Assembly (NCBI GenBank): GCA_029641185.1 | Contig: JAPWGK010000030.1 | Coordinates: 186,001 to 250,000, forward strand | Direction of reading: 5' to 3' | Length of the DNA: 64,000 nt | Source: Pseudofabraea citricarpa | Taxonomy: Eukaryota; Ascomycota; Leotiomycetes; Helotiales; Dermateaceae | Part shown: one piece after another, positions 1 through 11,411 of the stretch | Layout: every line of letters starts with the position of its first letter | Position numbering within the stretch: the stretch's first letter is position 1 | Position numbers and translations under genes: made by a program | The notes under the pieces: model-generated | What the model saw: the letters and a program-made list of their open reading frames with translations, nothing else | Told to the model about the DNA's origin: nothing | The model's database searches: none

Positions 1-1078
1 AAGCTTCCACAAAGTTTGCTGTAGATTTTATAGTCCAGTATTTTAAGTGGAGTAGTAATTCAATAACTCGGCGAAGACGCTCTTATTAATATTTAAGATA
101 CTTGGTTCTGTGACATGTTATAATACTACAATATTTGTTATACGCAAACCAAATGAAAGTAAAGAGGGAAATGGCCAACAAGACTAGATGTCACCGTCGG
201 AGCTCAAATAGCAATAAGAGAACCACAATTCTTCTGCATGGTGCTGGGTTTATGTTCCATACCTAAAGGTAACCCAGCCCTCATTTTGGCGGACATTATT
301 GTTTCATGCTACTTCCTGGTGCAATTAACCCTCCCTATCAGGTCAAAATGTCTTCTATTTCATACTGTTCTAGAAGCCTAGTGGTTTTGAAGTAAGGAAT
401 TGTTGTCAGAGGATATACATTGAACAGGGGAATGGTGGTGGGGGTGTGGTGGTTAAAAGGGGTCAAATAGGTGGCTCTGCGCTTTGGGGCCGCGGTTATC
501 GATGATAATCAAGGTACCAAGGGAAGCTTGCCGGGCAAAGGCAGACCACACCCGTAGTCGTTTATAATTTTGTGCAAATATAGATTTTATACAAAGTAGA
601 AATCCAATTAATTATGGGTGTATAGGCGCAACATCAAGTTCTCGACTTTGAGTTTGGTGGCCCTCTATTGCCTCGTGCTTGAAGCTCTCGAAGCAGCTCT
701 CCTCCATACGTTGGCAGGCCTTTGTTTCGCCGCGTGCATGTGCGCCAAGCAAGGCAAGTACCCTCTAATTTCACAACTGTAGTTGCATTGATTTGATTCT
801 TACCGGGTGAGGTGAGCAGCGAGCTCCTTAGTTGCCCTCCTCACGCCAAGCACAGCCCTTGACTCGACACCACAGCCCAGCTTCGAAAATGCATATAGCA
901 AGAGCTTCTCCCACACTTGAATTACTCGACTTTTGCTGCACTCGACGCGTCTTTTCAGCCTCATTCGCACCATCAAATCACGCTAGTTCGCCCTCTCTTA
1001 CCAACCCCCCCTGCCTTGTCTACACTATTACGCCCCAGCGGTTACACTGCATTACACCTCTCACCAACCAACAACATC
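1..1078. other. Intergenic; no gene seen
   Basis: No reading frame here looks coding. The last 120 bases before the ATG at 1079 are C/T-rich, as in many fungal 5' leaders. Nothing else was recognised. Confidence 0.5.
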
Positions 1079-2575
1079 ATGGATTCCAGCAATTCTTTCA
1101 CCGACGCCAACGAGCGACGTGGCACCAATCCTCCCACGGCTGAAGAGTTTCAATTTCATGAGGGATATGTCGATCCCCAGAGCCTCGTCAACAACATCGA
1201 CACCATGGCTTTCTCCAACTCCAATTACTCGTTCGATCAGGCTGGACTCGGCCCATATGCCTACGAGCCATTCATGCCCAACAATGATACGGCTTGGGTC
1301 GACCAGGCTGTTTCGGATCCCTACTCCTTTGAGAACTTCACGCTGCACAACAATGATGCAGCTTCATTCAGCCACGCTGGGTTCATGAACCCTACGAACA
1401 ATGGCATGTTCGGTGTCGGTCTATACTCTTACGATCAAAATTCTCTTGGAGATTTCGCGACCGAGTCTGTTATTTCGAACGGCATGGATCAGAATCTCAC
1501 TAGCAACAACCAAACTTGGTTTCAGCCCATGGACAATCTCGGTTTCTCCAACTTTGGAGATCAGCCTCTCTTTTTTGCAGGCGACAACAATGTCTCGTTT
1601 GGTTCTGCAGGCTGGCTTGGCGACAACGCCCTTCACCGAAACACTGCTACTTCATTGGCCCAGGATGTTACACCCTCTTCTGACATGGTCTCCAACGCCA
1701 TTCAAAAGGACTGGATGCCAGGCTTTGAGGCTCATGTATCCGAGTGAGAATTTTTTTTTTAACATAGGACGCTAATTTGCCCGGTCCATGATCCTAGTAC
1801 ATCGGAGGCTCCAATGATCGACTGTGCTATCACGTGTGACTGGCCATCCTGCCAATCGAACGAAACTTTCAACAATGTCCTTGATCGATCTTATCATGTG
1901 AGAGATTTACATGTTGCCCTCCTGCTTGAGCATTTCCCTGGGAGATGCCAATGGCCGGGCTGCAAGTCGAAAGGTTTCCATAAAACCCGGAATTCTCTCG
2001 AAACTCACATTAACAATATCCACGTCAGCCCACTTCTATGCAAACAGCCAGACTGCACACAAAAGCCGTTTGGGAGGCAAGCAGATCTTGAACGGCATGT
2101 CAAGACAATTCACGAGAATTCGCAGAAATATATTTGTCCGGAGACAACTTGCATCAGACATGATTATCCCTTTCCCAGGAAGGATAAGCTTATAGATCAT
2201 CAGCTTTCCTGGAGGCATTTTGAATTTTGTTGCCCGTATGCTCACTGCAAAGATGAAAGAGACTACAAAACTGGCTTCATATCCAAGGAAGCCCTCGCGC
2301 GTCACCTCAACGATGAGGAAGCTCATCCCCTTGAACGTTACTGGGAATGTGCCATTGGAAAATGCGAAGGATCGTCCTCTCGATTCTCAAAAGAAAATAT
2401 AGTCACTCATTTAACACATGTTCATGTTTCGATTTACATGTGGGAAGACAATCGGCTGAAAATGGAAAATTTATTTGCATCTCATCAGACAATCACAGAA
2501 GAATTGTTAGTGCAATTTAGATTGAAGATTTATGATTATTGCTGGGATTGTAAAGAGTTAGGAAACTCTGATTAA
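1079..2575 (+). CDS. C2H2 zinc-finger protein with Asn-rich N-terminal domain
   Basis: Two exons, 1079-1743 and 1798-2575, give about 480 residues. The 54-bp intron starts GTGAGA, has a CTAAT branch point and ends CTAG; splicing joins two otherwise separate frames. Residues 1-222 are rich in Asn, Ser, Phe, Tyr and Asp with few charges, resembling fungal activation or prion-like domains. From about residue 231 there are six Cys/His units of the C-x4-C...H-x3-5-H type, for example CQWPGC followed by HINNIH and CKQPDC followed by HVKTIH; the last three have irregular loops. The family is probably nuclear and DNA-binding. The target is unknown. The ATG at 1079 was chosen because it follows a pyrimidine-rich leader; no in-frame ATG was noted upstream. 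It ends 815 bp before the convergent reductase gene. Confidence 0.85.
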
Positions 2576-2846
2576 CAAGAGACGACACTGAAAGGCCTCG
2601 AGAAACCTGTGTCCGCACTCGATGCCACTGGTTCCTTGGCAGATTTCTATATTTTCAGTGAAATCTAATCACTAAAGGAAATTGCAACAGAAGTGTTTCA
2701 TGGATCTTCCTTTCGATTTTTTCACAATGGAAGAATATTGGCAGTGGTTTTATTCGTAGACGCTCGAGAATATGGGGAGGTGTGGAGAAGGGTGTCCATT
2801 TCGTTCATTTTACCTTTTGTTTGCTTTACATTTACCTTTGCCTTGT

Positions 2847-2920
<74 letters not shown>

Positions 2921-3389
2921 GTCTCTGTTGTCTTTTTTTGTTGTCTTTCTGAATCATGGGCAATAACTTTCACTTCAGCACAGGCAGTGGAGGGGAAAGC
3001 TTGGCTATTCGAATCTACTTGCCTAATTTGATGAGAATTCTTTTATTTCCTCTTTTTTGAAAGTCTTGATGTTGTAAGGTTTATTTACCCGCGGGCTCTA
3101 TTTTCTACCTTAAGGTTCTTTCAATGCCTACGTCGCTCCTTCTATCACTCTAGCAGGTTCTCGTCTCTTAGAATATAGCTAGCAAATACACGCTCCTTTT
3201 TTATATTTAACTTGATACCTAAAGTGCAATTCTTCAACGGCTGATTCTTCAAAGTTATTCCTTACTTAGCTGCTGCCCACCTTTATTGATAAAAATGTGT
3301 GTAATATCCTTCGGGTGCTAAGATCGATTCAGTATCTTGTATATCATTTAATACATTAATATTTCAAGACGTATTTATATGAGTGCATT
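2576..3389. other. Convergent intergenic region
   Basis: This is the 3' space between two convergent genes. It holds the CT microsatellite listed separately and T-rich sequence. No coding region is supported; frames running through the CT tract are low-complexity artefacts. Confidence 0.5.
2851..2914. repeat. (CT)32 microsatellite
   Basis: An uninterrupted CT dinucleotide tract of 32 units, followed by a short CTCTGT-type degenerate tail. It is probably length-variable between strains. Confidence 0.95.
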
Positions 3390-4274
3390 CTACATAGAGC
3401 GAAGAGTACCATAAATCCGAGTCAGATTCTCTCCATCAATACAATTCACACCCTCACAAACAGCATTCTCCACCGCATCCGAAATCTCATCATCTCCCTG
3501 CACCAAATCAAACCACCCTTTCGCATCATCTCTCTTCAGCAACTCCACCGCCACAGCAGCAACATCGGCTCTCGTAGTCTGTCCCACAACGGTGACCTTG
3601 CCCAGGGCAACTCTCCCCGTCGGGCTCCCATTACTCAACCGTGTCGGCCTGAGACTTATCGCTTGAAACCCTGGACCAGTTGCTCTTGCCATTGCCACCA
3701 AATGCTCATCGGCAGCGATTTTCGTAGCCGAGTTATTTGGAAACATGGCTTTCTCTTCTTGGATCTGTTCCCAATCTGCGTCGCTCCACCATGGCGCGCG
3801 AGCACGCCGCGCCGCCGGGAAGGAAATCATCAGGAATTTGGTGACGGATGGTGTATTTGCTGAGGCGGTGATGAGATGTTTCGCTGATCGTTCGTCGATG
3901 AGCCAGAGATGTGCGGGGTCGGGTGCTTCGAGGATTTCAGATATGGCTCATGCTTGGTGAGGGGGAAACTTACCGGCCGCCCACACGACATAGTCCGGTT
4001 TTTCCCTCCGGAGTAGACCCATTGCATCCTCTTCGCTCTTGGTCATCTCAAGGTCATGGAACTGCACCTCTAATGTCCCGTTGCCGGCTTGGCCTTGCCC
4101 TAATTTAAGTATGTCATCCTCTTGTTGTCGATTTCGGACCAGGCTTGTGACATGCCAGGATTCGGCGAGCATCAAAGGAGTCATCAATTTTGCTATTCGA
4201 CCATTTCCACCTATCAGGAGGACTCTTGGGGCGGTCATTGTAAGTGATGTCTGGTCTGTAATTGATGTAGTCAC
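3390..4274 (-). CDS. NAD(P)-binding atypical short-chain dehydrogenase
   Basis: Two exons on the minus strand, 4274-3974 and 3925-3390, with a 48-bp GTAAGT...AAG intron, encode about 278 residues. The N-terminal Rossmann motif LLIGGNGRIAK sits near residues 19-29 and is followed by a VRNRQQ segment typical of NAD(P)-binding folds. The C-terminal half contains LRPTRL and TTRADVAAVAVELL, usual in the atypical (a5-like, NAD_binding_10) group. The classical YxxxK triad is absent, as in that group. Substrate unknown; cytosolic by inference. An alternative start at 4238 (MTAPRVLLIGG) lies closer to the fold and may be the true one. The acceptor choice is the weakest part of the model. Confidence 0.8.
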
Positions 4275-4950
4275 GTGTCAGATCTGAAATGATGTGATTC
4301 TAAGGCTGTGAGGAGATGAGAGGTGCCATACAGTAGGTTTATGGATAAGAGACAAGTGGTGATTTATGAAATCGTAATGATGTGTTTTAGGGACAACCGG
4401 GAGCTGCGCTGACTGACCCTTTTTAACCCCTTCTGTGGTGTACAAATGGGTGCTGCAGAATAGAATTCGATTGATTGTGTTGTTCCAACAGAACCTATCT
4501 ACGATGCTTCCCAATCCCCTTTGCCCTTTTGAGAGGGGTATGAACCATTCCTTTTCAGGCCTAGCTTACACCGCTTACAGCTGCTCGCTTACCTCGGCCG
4601 AACTGGAGAAAGGGGTGAAAAGTTAATGTGCCGTTTAGAAGGCCATTCTTAACTCCGCTGAAGTTGGATTCGGAAGGTCAAGATCAGAGAATCAGATATA
4701 TTACCTCAGTGTTGAGACAAATAATTTTTTATACTCGTAACAAGATGAGGTCGTTCACCACCATTAGCTCTTTAGTTTTCTATTGTCTTAGGTTGCCATG
4801 ACTAGCTAAACATATTCCCACTACTGACCTAAAATTCCAAGCACATCCTCTGAATCTGTAGCTACGCCTTTGCTTAAAATGAGAGTACTCATGCGATGGT
4901 TGTCTATCCTAGGTAGTTTTGTTGGTTTGTGACTAAAAGCAGGTTTCTAA
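4275..4950. other. Intergenic; no gene seen
   Basis: Lies between the start of the reductase gene and the end of the EthD gene, both on the minus strand. No coding region or repeat was recognised. Confidence 0.5.
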
Positions 4951-5410
4951 CTAAGGTCTGGCTGGCATGAAACTGTAACGAGGTTCACTAGAAAGCGATT
5001 TAGTAATAGAACAACCAGCATCCAAAGAATATTTTACCTTCTTATTCCCCTTAAACACCAGCTCGCTGGATCCCACAAACTCTTGGAAAAGAATAAGAGG
5101 CTTCTCCTTGCTGCAGTTGATGAGGTCGGCATGTAATGGCTCGGCCTCTTTGCTTTCAACAGCAACCTCGAAGACTTCTTTACTCGGCCACTCGGTTTTC
5201 ACCATTGCGCAATAAGGTGACTCTTTTGGGAGTCTGAAGACTTCCCACGAGATGATAGTGTCGGTGCCGAGTGTTTCCGATGTCATTCTCATGTGTGTGT
5301 TGATGTAGTAATCAAAATTGAGCTCAGATGTTTGAGAGAAGAAGAGCTGTTTTAGTTAGTTGCTAGTTGCTTGGCTATAGAATGGAACATACGAGGTATG
5401 TGACAGTCAT
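4951..5410 (-). CDS. EthD-domain protein
   Basis: Two exons on the minus strand: a tiny 18-bp first exon (5410-5393, MTVTYL) and 5346-4951. The 46-bp intron starts GTATGT, has a CTAAC branch point and ends ACAG. The product is 137 residues. Splicing produces LFFSQTSELNFDYYINTHM, which fits the start of the EthD family: a short hydrophobic strand, then DYYxxTHM. The family are small dimeric alpha/beta-barrel proteins. Some take part in ether degradation, others in aromatic polyketide pathways as cyclases or decarboxylases. The divergent short-chain dehydrogenase starts 617 bp away, so the two may share a promoter. The tiny first exon would be missed by a search for long frames only. Confidence 0.75.
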
Positions 5411-6027
5411 CTTGAGGTTCGAGTGCTATAATTGGAAAGTGTGCGAGGGAATTAACGATGTCAATGTGCATGAAACCAAGCACTTGACGGTTGCGGTTGG
5501 ACTTATGTATTCATCTCGAGCAGCATTTACAAATGCCGGACTTTAGAGTTCTGGGGATAAGCAATTTGAGAGTCAAAGAAAGAAACTCAAGAATAATATG
5601 CATACATCCATAGAAGCCGATAACTCACTGTCGGGTCTGATCTGCCGAAGTATTGCCTCGGGCGCAGCTTCGGTCGCTAAAGTTGATTCCTACTCGCCCA
5701 CGAAGGTGGTAGTAAAACGCAGCCATGGATAACAAAAGCTCAAATCTACGAAATGATGCTATGCCGCATTATCGCCGTTGCAGGTTATGGGTTGCAGTGC
5801 CGGACATACACAATTTCAATGTCGGATAGAGAGGAGAAGTGAAAACTCACCTTAACACCGTTACCCGACCCGAAACCCTTCGCTCTACATCTATCATTAG
5901 GTTTGGTTTTCGGCCGGAGTGCGTTTTATAAAGTTGCGGCTCCGAACTTGAGGTGCGTTGTACTACTATCAACCAATACCTACACACCAAGCAATTGACT
6001 ATAACGCACTTACATACATCAATCATC
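5411..6027. promoter_or_regulatory. Shared divergent promoter region
   Basis: A 617-bp spacer between two divergent starts, EthD on the minus strand and SDR on the plus strand. No specific operator was identified; the regulatory role is inferred from layout. Confidence 0.4.
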
Positions 6028-7029
6028 ATGACAGACCGATATGCCGAAGTTCACAAGACCGCAAATGGACCTGGAGATGCCCGACCAACTGCAAAGCAAA
6101 TCATACAAGACGAAAACCTCGTCGGAAAATTGGCTGGCAAAGTTGTTCTGATCACTGGAGCATCTGGCGGGCTTGGATTAGAGACAGCACGTGCTCTATA
6201 TCCCACGGGCGCAACCCTTTACCTTACAGCGCGCAACCTCTCAAGAGCAAAGAGCACGCTAGGGGACGAACTCGGTAACTCCGACCGCGTTCATGTACTA
6301 GAATTGGATCTTGAATCGTTGGCCAGCGTGCGCGCTTGCGCGAGCGAGTTTCTCTCGAGAAGCAAGACTTTGAACATCTTCATCGCCAATGCGGGAGTAA
6401 TGGCGACCCCCGAAGGGAAGACTAAAGATGGGTTTGAGACTCAGATCGGAACGAATCATCTCTCACATTTCCTGCTCTTCAACCTCGTCAAGAATCATCT
6501 CTTACAATCAACCACTCCGGAATTCAATTCTCGTGCAGTCATTCTCTCATCTATCGCTCACCGTGACGGGTCAATCAACTTTGAGAACTTGAACCTCGAA
6601 GGGATCTATGATCCCGTCGTTTCATACTCACAGAGTAAACTAGCAAATCTCTGGACTGCCAATGAGATAGAACGACGTTATGGTCCGAAAGGACTTCATT
6701 GTTGGTCGGTACAACCAGGAGGTGTGAACACAGGATTGTTGAAACATCTCACTCCCGAACTCAAAAATATGCTCGAGGGAGATGCTTCTTTGATGAAAAT
6801 CTTCAAGAACCCGGAACAAGGTGCTGCTACGACCACTTGGGCTGCAGTTGCAGGAGCTTTGGAGGGCAAAGGTGGAAGATATCTTGAGGATTGTCAGATT
6901 GTTGAGCTCTTTGATCCTAAGAAAGGGGCTTGGAGTACCGGTTATGGTGCTCAGGCGTATGATAAGGAAAATGAGGCAAAGCTCTGGGCTAGGTCTTTGG
7001 AATTGGTGGGGTTGAAAGATGATGCTTGA
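6028..7029 (+). CDS. Short-chain dehydrogenase/reductase (retinol dehydrogenase/WWOX-like)
   Basis: A single exon of 333 residues. The cofactor motif TGASGGLG lies near residues 46-53, NAG near 125-127, a catalytic Ser in ILSSIAHRD, and the YSQSK active-site motif near 205-209. This arrangement is that of classical SDRs of the retinol-dehydrogenase/WW-domain oxidoreductase type, which are NADP-dependent. The start at 6028 is preferred because it follows a CATC-rich leader and precedes a typical N-terminal extension; the frame is open a little further upstream. Many fungal members belong to secondary or xenobiotic metabolism. The substrate cannot be read from sequence. It is divergent from the EthD gene. 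Confidence 0.92.
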   Translation: MTDRYAEVHKTANGPGDARPTAKQIIQDENLVGKLAGKVVLITGASGGLGLETARALYPTGATLYLTARNLSRAKSTLGDELGNSDRVHVLELDLESLASVRACASEFLSRSKTLNIFIANAGVMATPEGKTKDGFETQIGTNHLSHFLLFNLVKNHLLQSTTPEFNSRAVILSSIAHRDGSINFENLNLEGIYDPVVSYSQSKLANLWTANEIERRYGPKGLHCWSVQPGGVNTGLLKHLTPELKNMLEGDASLMKIFKNPEQGAATTTWAAVAGALEGKGGRYLEDCQIVELFDPKKGAWSTGYGAQAYDKENEAKLWARSLELVGLKDDA

Positions 7030-8500
7030 TATACTTCAAAATAAAAACTATCAAAATCAGAAAATACTTCCTTTGTACTCCTGATATAACACAATTGACT
7101 TTATTCTAACGTTGGTTTTGAGTCTTATCAACCTAAGCATTCTTGCCATTGCTTTTGGTCTGCTTGCAGTACCTAAAGGGGTAAGTATAATACAAGGCTA
7201 ACTAAACCCTTTCTGGTTGCTCTGACGATCGAAGCTCGGATAGTGTAACTAACTCAAACTCGAATGGTGAATATATTCGCGAGCGAAAAAAAATATATAA
7301 CACAAAAAGAAGAAGAAAAAAAGTGGATGTTGGATCAGGGATCGGACCTGATGCAACTGTTATAGAAGATCAGAGTAGACCAGGGATGCAACCTGGTAGA
7401 TCTGTCTGTATAGGAGCCCCCAAAGTAATGTCCTAGAGCTTGGACCCAATCGCAAGGTTCGTTATCTAATGAGACAGACAAAGTAACATATTGTACAATG
7501 ACTTCTGAAGAGACTATGCGCCGCTCTGTTTGCTCCAACTTTCACTAATTTGATATATAAAATATCTTCTAGACCTTTGCACGTGTTTTCCATCCAGACT
7601 TCATTGAGCGATTTTAGCGTCGGTATGATTTTTACTTGAGGTGACCTGGGAGAAATGATGACCTTGTATGGCCTGTTTGCCCGCTAATGAATATCCACGC
7701 TATACAGTGAATCAATACGTGGAGATTGAGAGGCCGCACCCTAAATGATCACCTTGAACCAGGGGTTTATCGACACTTAGATACCGTCGGAACATTGATC
7801 TAAGAAAAAAACCTTAAAATCGTTCCGAATGTATGGCTCACACGTTTAGCGCTCTTCCACGATACTTTTTTCCCCCTAGTTCTAGTTGACCCGGTCCTAT
7901 TCTTCGCCGCTTGGGCTAGTCCCGGGAACTGGAACATCATTTTCTACAAAGTTATTAGATTCCACGATAAGTGGTGATAGTATGGTAATACATCAAAATG
8001 ACTCTTTTTGATCTGAGCATAGGCTCTTTTTTTTTTCACTAAATAACTGCATTTGGGGTAGGGCAGACTTGACTTTGAGACTTTCTCTTACAGTCATCAA
8101 ATGATATCACCCATATTTCAATTTTTATATAGGAGTTTCTTTACCATAACACACTGGCTTTCAATACTTTAATTTAGAATTTTCAAGTATATTCATGCTA
8201 ATTGGCTGCTCATAACTAAATATTAGCCATAAGAGGAAACTAGTTCTTAGCTTTTGGAATCCACGGAATATTAAGCGACGGGTAGACTAGTTGCTAGGGG
8301 CAAGAAAATTGTGAGTTTGACTAATAGTTTACGGTCTAAAATTCATGAGCTAGTCTATATAACCTTCTGGCCATTCCATTCTTTTCAATTATAACCTCAA
8401 CCATAATACATCACTCCAAACACATATTATACGAACAAACATCTCAACACAAACATAAATACATCTTTTCATCACCACTTTACTTTATCAATTCATCATC
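7030..8500. other. Long intergenic region; no gene seen
   Basis: About 1.5 kb of AT-rich sequence. The one modest frame on the minus strand (7335-7538) has no recognisable features and no splice partners that extend it. Immediately before the next start the leader is rich in CAT/ACA, typical of a fungal 5' untranslated region. Confidence 0.45.
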
Positions 8501-9565
8501 ATGGCTTTCGTCACACAAAATGCGAGTCTATCCACAACATCCCTTCTCCGCAACGGTCTCAAAGTTACTTCGAGATCATTCCATCCAACATCCGGGTTGG
8601 GTCTCACGTCAACCTTCCGAACTCACGTGGGCCGAGACATCATATATCAAGTTTCGACAACTGATCGACATAATTCCTATCTCGCAGAATCAAGAAAGTC
8701 ATTGCTAGATGCTCGTAACATCACTACATACATGCCACCACATAACAACAAGCCGGAATACATCCCGCTCAACATCCCGGTCATGAATTCGCTCACATTT
8801 ACTGAGCCGCCACCAATCACACTACCAAGACGAGATGCTAATCCAGTCTCCACCAAGCCAAAAGATAGACTACCGGAGGTTAGACCCATCTTATCTCAGC
8901 CTTATCTAGGACATAACTGGGCAGAACACATCTCTCCCTTCGAGAGAATTTTGAAACTCCTTAATTTTGTCGAAGCGCCATCGCCACAGCAGCAAAATAT
9001 CGAGGAGGAAGAATCTACCATTGTCGATGAAAACGAAGAGGGACAAAACAGGCCGACGCCAAAGTCGGATATTCCCGAGCCAGTTCCCGAGGGCCAGCCG
9101 AGGTCGTATCCTCCGGTCGTCAACTGTCTTACGTATCTTGAACCACCACTACCTTCACAACACACCATCTGGGATAATACACCACCCAATGGCGACGACG
9201 ATGGCTCAAAAGTACTTGTCACGAGGGTGCAGACACAATCAGATTATCGCCACGCTATCGAGCAAAAGGCGATGTTTTACCCACCTGTAGTCAACTGCCT
9301 TACCGATCTCGAACCACCACCTTTTGAGATCAACAACGACCAAGATCAAGACAGGGATACAGGATTCCCAAAATTCAATCTACGATGTCTTCATTCTATT
9401 GAGCTTGAGCCCGAGAAGAAGGTCGTAGATCCCAGGGGAGATTTGCCGCTCAAGATGCCATTAGCTCCTGATTTTGGGTTGGAGGAATGGGTTAAGAAGA
9501 GGGAGGAAGCACGAGAGAAGAAGAGAGAAGTGATGAGAATGTGGCTTAACGAGTTCACTTATTGA
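8501..9565 (+). CDS. Unrecognised protein with repeated Pro/Cys motif
   Basis: A single exon of 354 residues. I do not recognise the family. The first 40 residues are rich in Ser, Thr and Arg with almost no acids (LLRNGLKVTSRSFHP), compatible with a mitochondrial presequence. A motif recurs three times: PVMNSLTFTEPPP near residue 92, YPPVVNCLTYLEPP near 203 and YPPVVNCLTDLEPPP near 260. A weaker fourth form, RCLHSIELEPE, lies near 297. The C-terminus is basic and helical (EEWVKKREEAREKKREVM). No membrane segment is seen. The ATG follows a long A/C-rich leader that looks like a genuine fungal 5' untranslated region, which supports expression. Function unknown. Confidence 0.7.
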   Translation: MAFVTQNASLSTTSLLRNGLKVTSRSFHPTSGLGLTSTFRTHVGRDIIYQVSTTDRHNSYLAESRKSLLDARNITTYMPPHNNKPEYIPLNIPVMNSLTFTEPPPITLPRRDANPVSTKPKDRLPEVRPILSQPYLGHNWAEHISPFERILKLLNFVEAPSPQQQNIEEEESTIVDENEEGQNRPTPKSDIPEPVPEGQPRSYPPVVNCLTYLEPPLPSQHTIWDNTPPNGDDDGSKVLVTRVQTQSDYRHAIEQKAMFYPPVVNCLTDLEPPPFEINNDQDQDRDTGFPKFNLRCLHSIELEPEKKVVDPRGDLPLKMPLAPDFGLEEWVKKREEAREKKREVMRMWLNEFTY

Positions 9566-9841
9566 AACTCATAAATTCATTTTTCCTTCGGGGAGTTTTA
9601 GGAAACGGACGGAAGGGAGTGTTGGGATTTGGGATACGGTTTGAAAAAAGAGGAGTCATTTGGGAGTTTTAGAATTTTTATGATACCTACAATGGAAAGG
9701 CTTTTTTTATACCTTGATCTGACAAAAGGATTAAAAATGCCATTGTGATTTATATCTGTCTCATGTCATCTTTTCATTTATCTAGTTTGAAAAGAGCTGT
9801 TGAATAGAACGAACATTACCAACAGAATCAGTGCGTCAAAA

Positions 9842-11411
9842 TTAACCTCTTGCTGCAGTAGCATGTCCCTTAACACCTCCATTGGGACGCTGCCCAAATC
9901 CCCAACCAATCTGGTTAGCCATGCGAACCTCAACGCCCAATTCATCGGCCCATTGCCAGACAAGACCTGGGTTCTTCTGGAAAGGCCTCGCAGCTAATAT
10001 CACATCGGCATACTCATCCTGTATCAAGCCCTCTGCCTGTTCACCCGATGTAATCATCCCGACAGCACCGACAAGAATTCCAGTACCCTTGACGGCTTCT
10101 TTAACTGCTTTGGAGAAAGGCGCCTGGTAGCTTGGTCCGCTCTTGATCTTTTGCTGTGCCAGAAGACCACCTGAACTGACATCTAAGAAGTCGACACCTA
10201 GCTCGGGGGCAGATAAGGCTTTAGCAAGCTCTACGGCCTGAGCGACATCCCATGCGTCTGGGCTGTCTACCCAATCGCTTCCAGGGATACGAACGAGGAG
10301 TGGCATTGTCGACGGAATGAGAGAGCGCACAATTGCTGTGGTCTCAAGTAACAAACGCATACGGTTTTCGAGTGAGCCTGAGTACGGTGCGGGAAGATTG
10401 TTTGTTGCTGCAGTGAGAGATGAGTGCAGGAGGTAGCCGTGAGCTGCGTGGATCTCAATAGCCTAGAAATGACGTTAGTTAAGAAGGGGGTATTTATGGT
10501 CAGCATACTGCTACATACATCGAATCCTACTTTCAGGGCACGGAGAACTGCATCCGCGAATGACTTTTTGAAGCTAGCAATATCTTCCAGTGTCATTGTT
10601 CGAGGAATGCAAGTGTGTTCGTCATAGGGAGCATCACTAGCACTTATGACATTATCGGGCCACCCCCCAACCTGAGAATATAATCAGCAACTTTGTTTTT
10701 CTGCAGTCTCTTGAACGTTACTAAGTTACCTCTGCCGTTGCAGCAGCTTTACGATCGACCCAAGGTGCAACTGTACTTGCTTTTCTACCTGCATGTGCCA
10801 ATTGAACAGCGATGTGTTGATTCTGGCTGTGTGCAAACTCGACAATCTTCTTCAAAGGCTCTATCTGACTATCCAACCAGAGTCCCGAATCTTGTGGTGA
10901 GATACGTCCTTCGGCTGTCACAGCAGTGGCTTCGGTAATTGTCAGGCCGGGACCGCGTTGGATAATTCCTCCAAGATGCGTGAAATGCCAACTTGTCAGA
11001 TGCCCATTGTCGGCGGAGTATTGGCACATGGGAGATACCACAATTCGGTTTTGTAGTCGTAGGCCCCGCAGATTCACAGGCTGGAAGAGTTTTGGAACCT
11101 CTTTCTCAGGATGAACAATAGCGGTTCCTGCTGGAATAGTTTGTTGTGGTGTATAGAATGAAACCTGTTCAGTAATTTTTCAGCCATCTTTGCTTTCTCT
11201 CTCATATAGAAATTATTATTGAACAGATTCGTTTCCGAATGTTGTTTCCGAATCTCAGACCATGAGAAATTGAATTGCTTACATTCGGAGCAGCAGTGTT
11301 TCGAAGCGGGTGATCAGGCTTGATCTCCAACTTAGGAGTCGCCAGGGGTACTAACTTATCCGCATCAGCAGGTTGGTGAACTTTGGTAGTTGGGCAAGAG
11401 TGGTCTGCCAT
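9842..11411 (-). CDS. Old Yellow Enzyme family NADH:flavin oxidoreductase (YqjM-like)
   Basis: Four exons on the minus strand, 11411-11283, 11164-10730, 10671-10519 and 10462-9842, encode 445 residues. All junctions are in phase 0 and introns are 118, 58, 56 and have GTAAGC, GTAACT and GTATGT donors. Family motifs appear in order: [48 protein letters not shown] and [13 protein letters not shown]. These match the FMN-dependent ene-reductases of the YqjM/NADPH dehydrogenase class, which reduce activated C=C bonds. The N-terminus has a ~45-residue extension before the barrel. It is divergent from the epimerase gene 800 bp away, suggesting joint function, perhaps with the nearby Zn2Cys6 regulator. 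Substrate unknown. Confidence 0.92.

Noticed and set aside
2693..3031. Frames through the CT microsatellite on both strands
   Set aside because: They encode (Ser-Leu)n or (Arg-Glu)n only and have no domain or splice context.
7335..7538. Short minus-strand frame in the 7-8.5 kb intergenic region
   Set aside because: No start context, domain or splice continuation.
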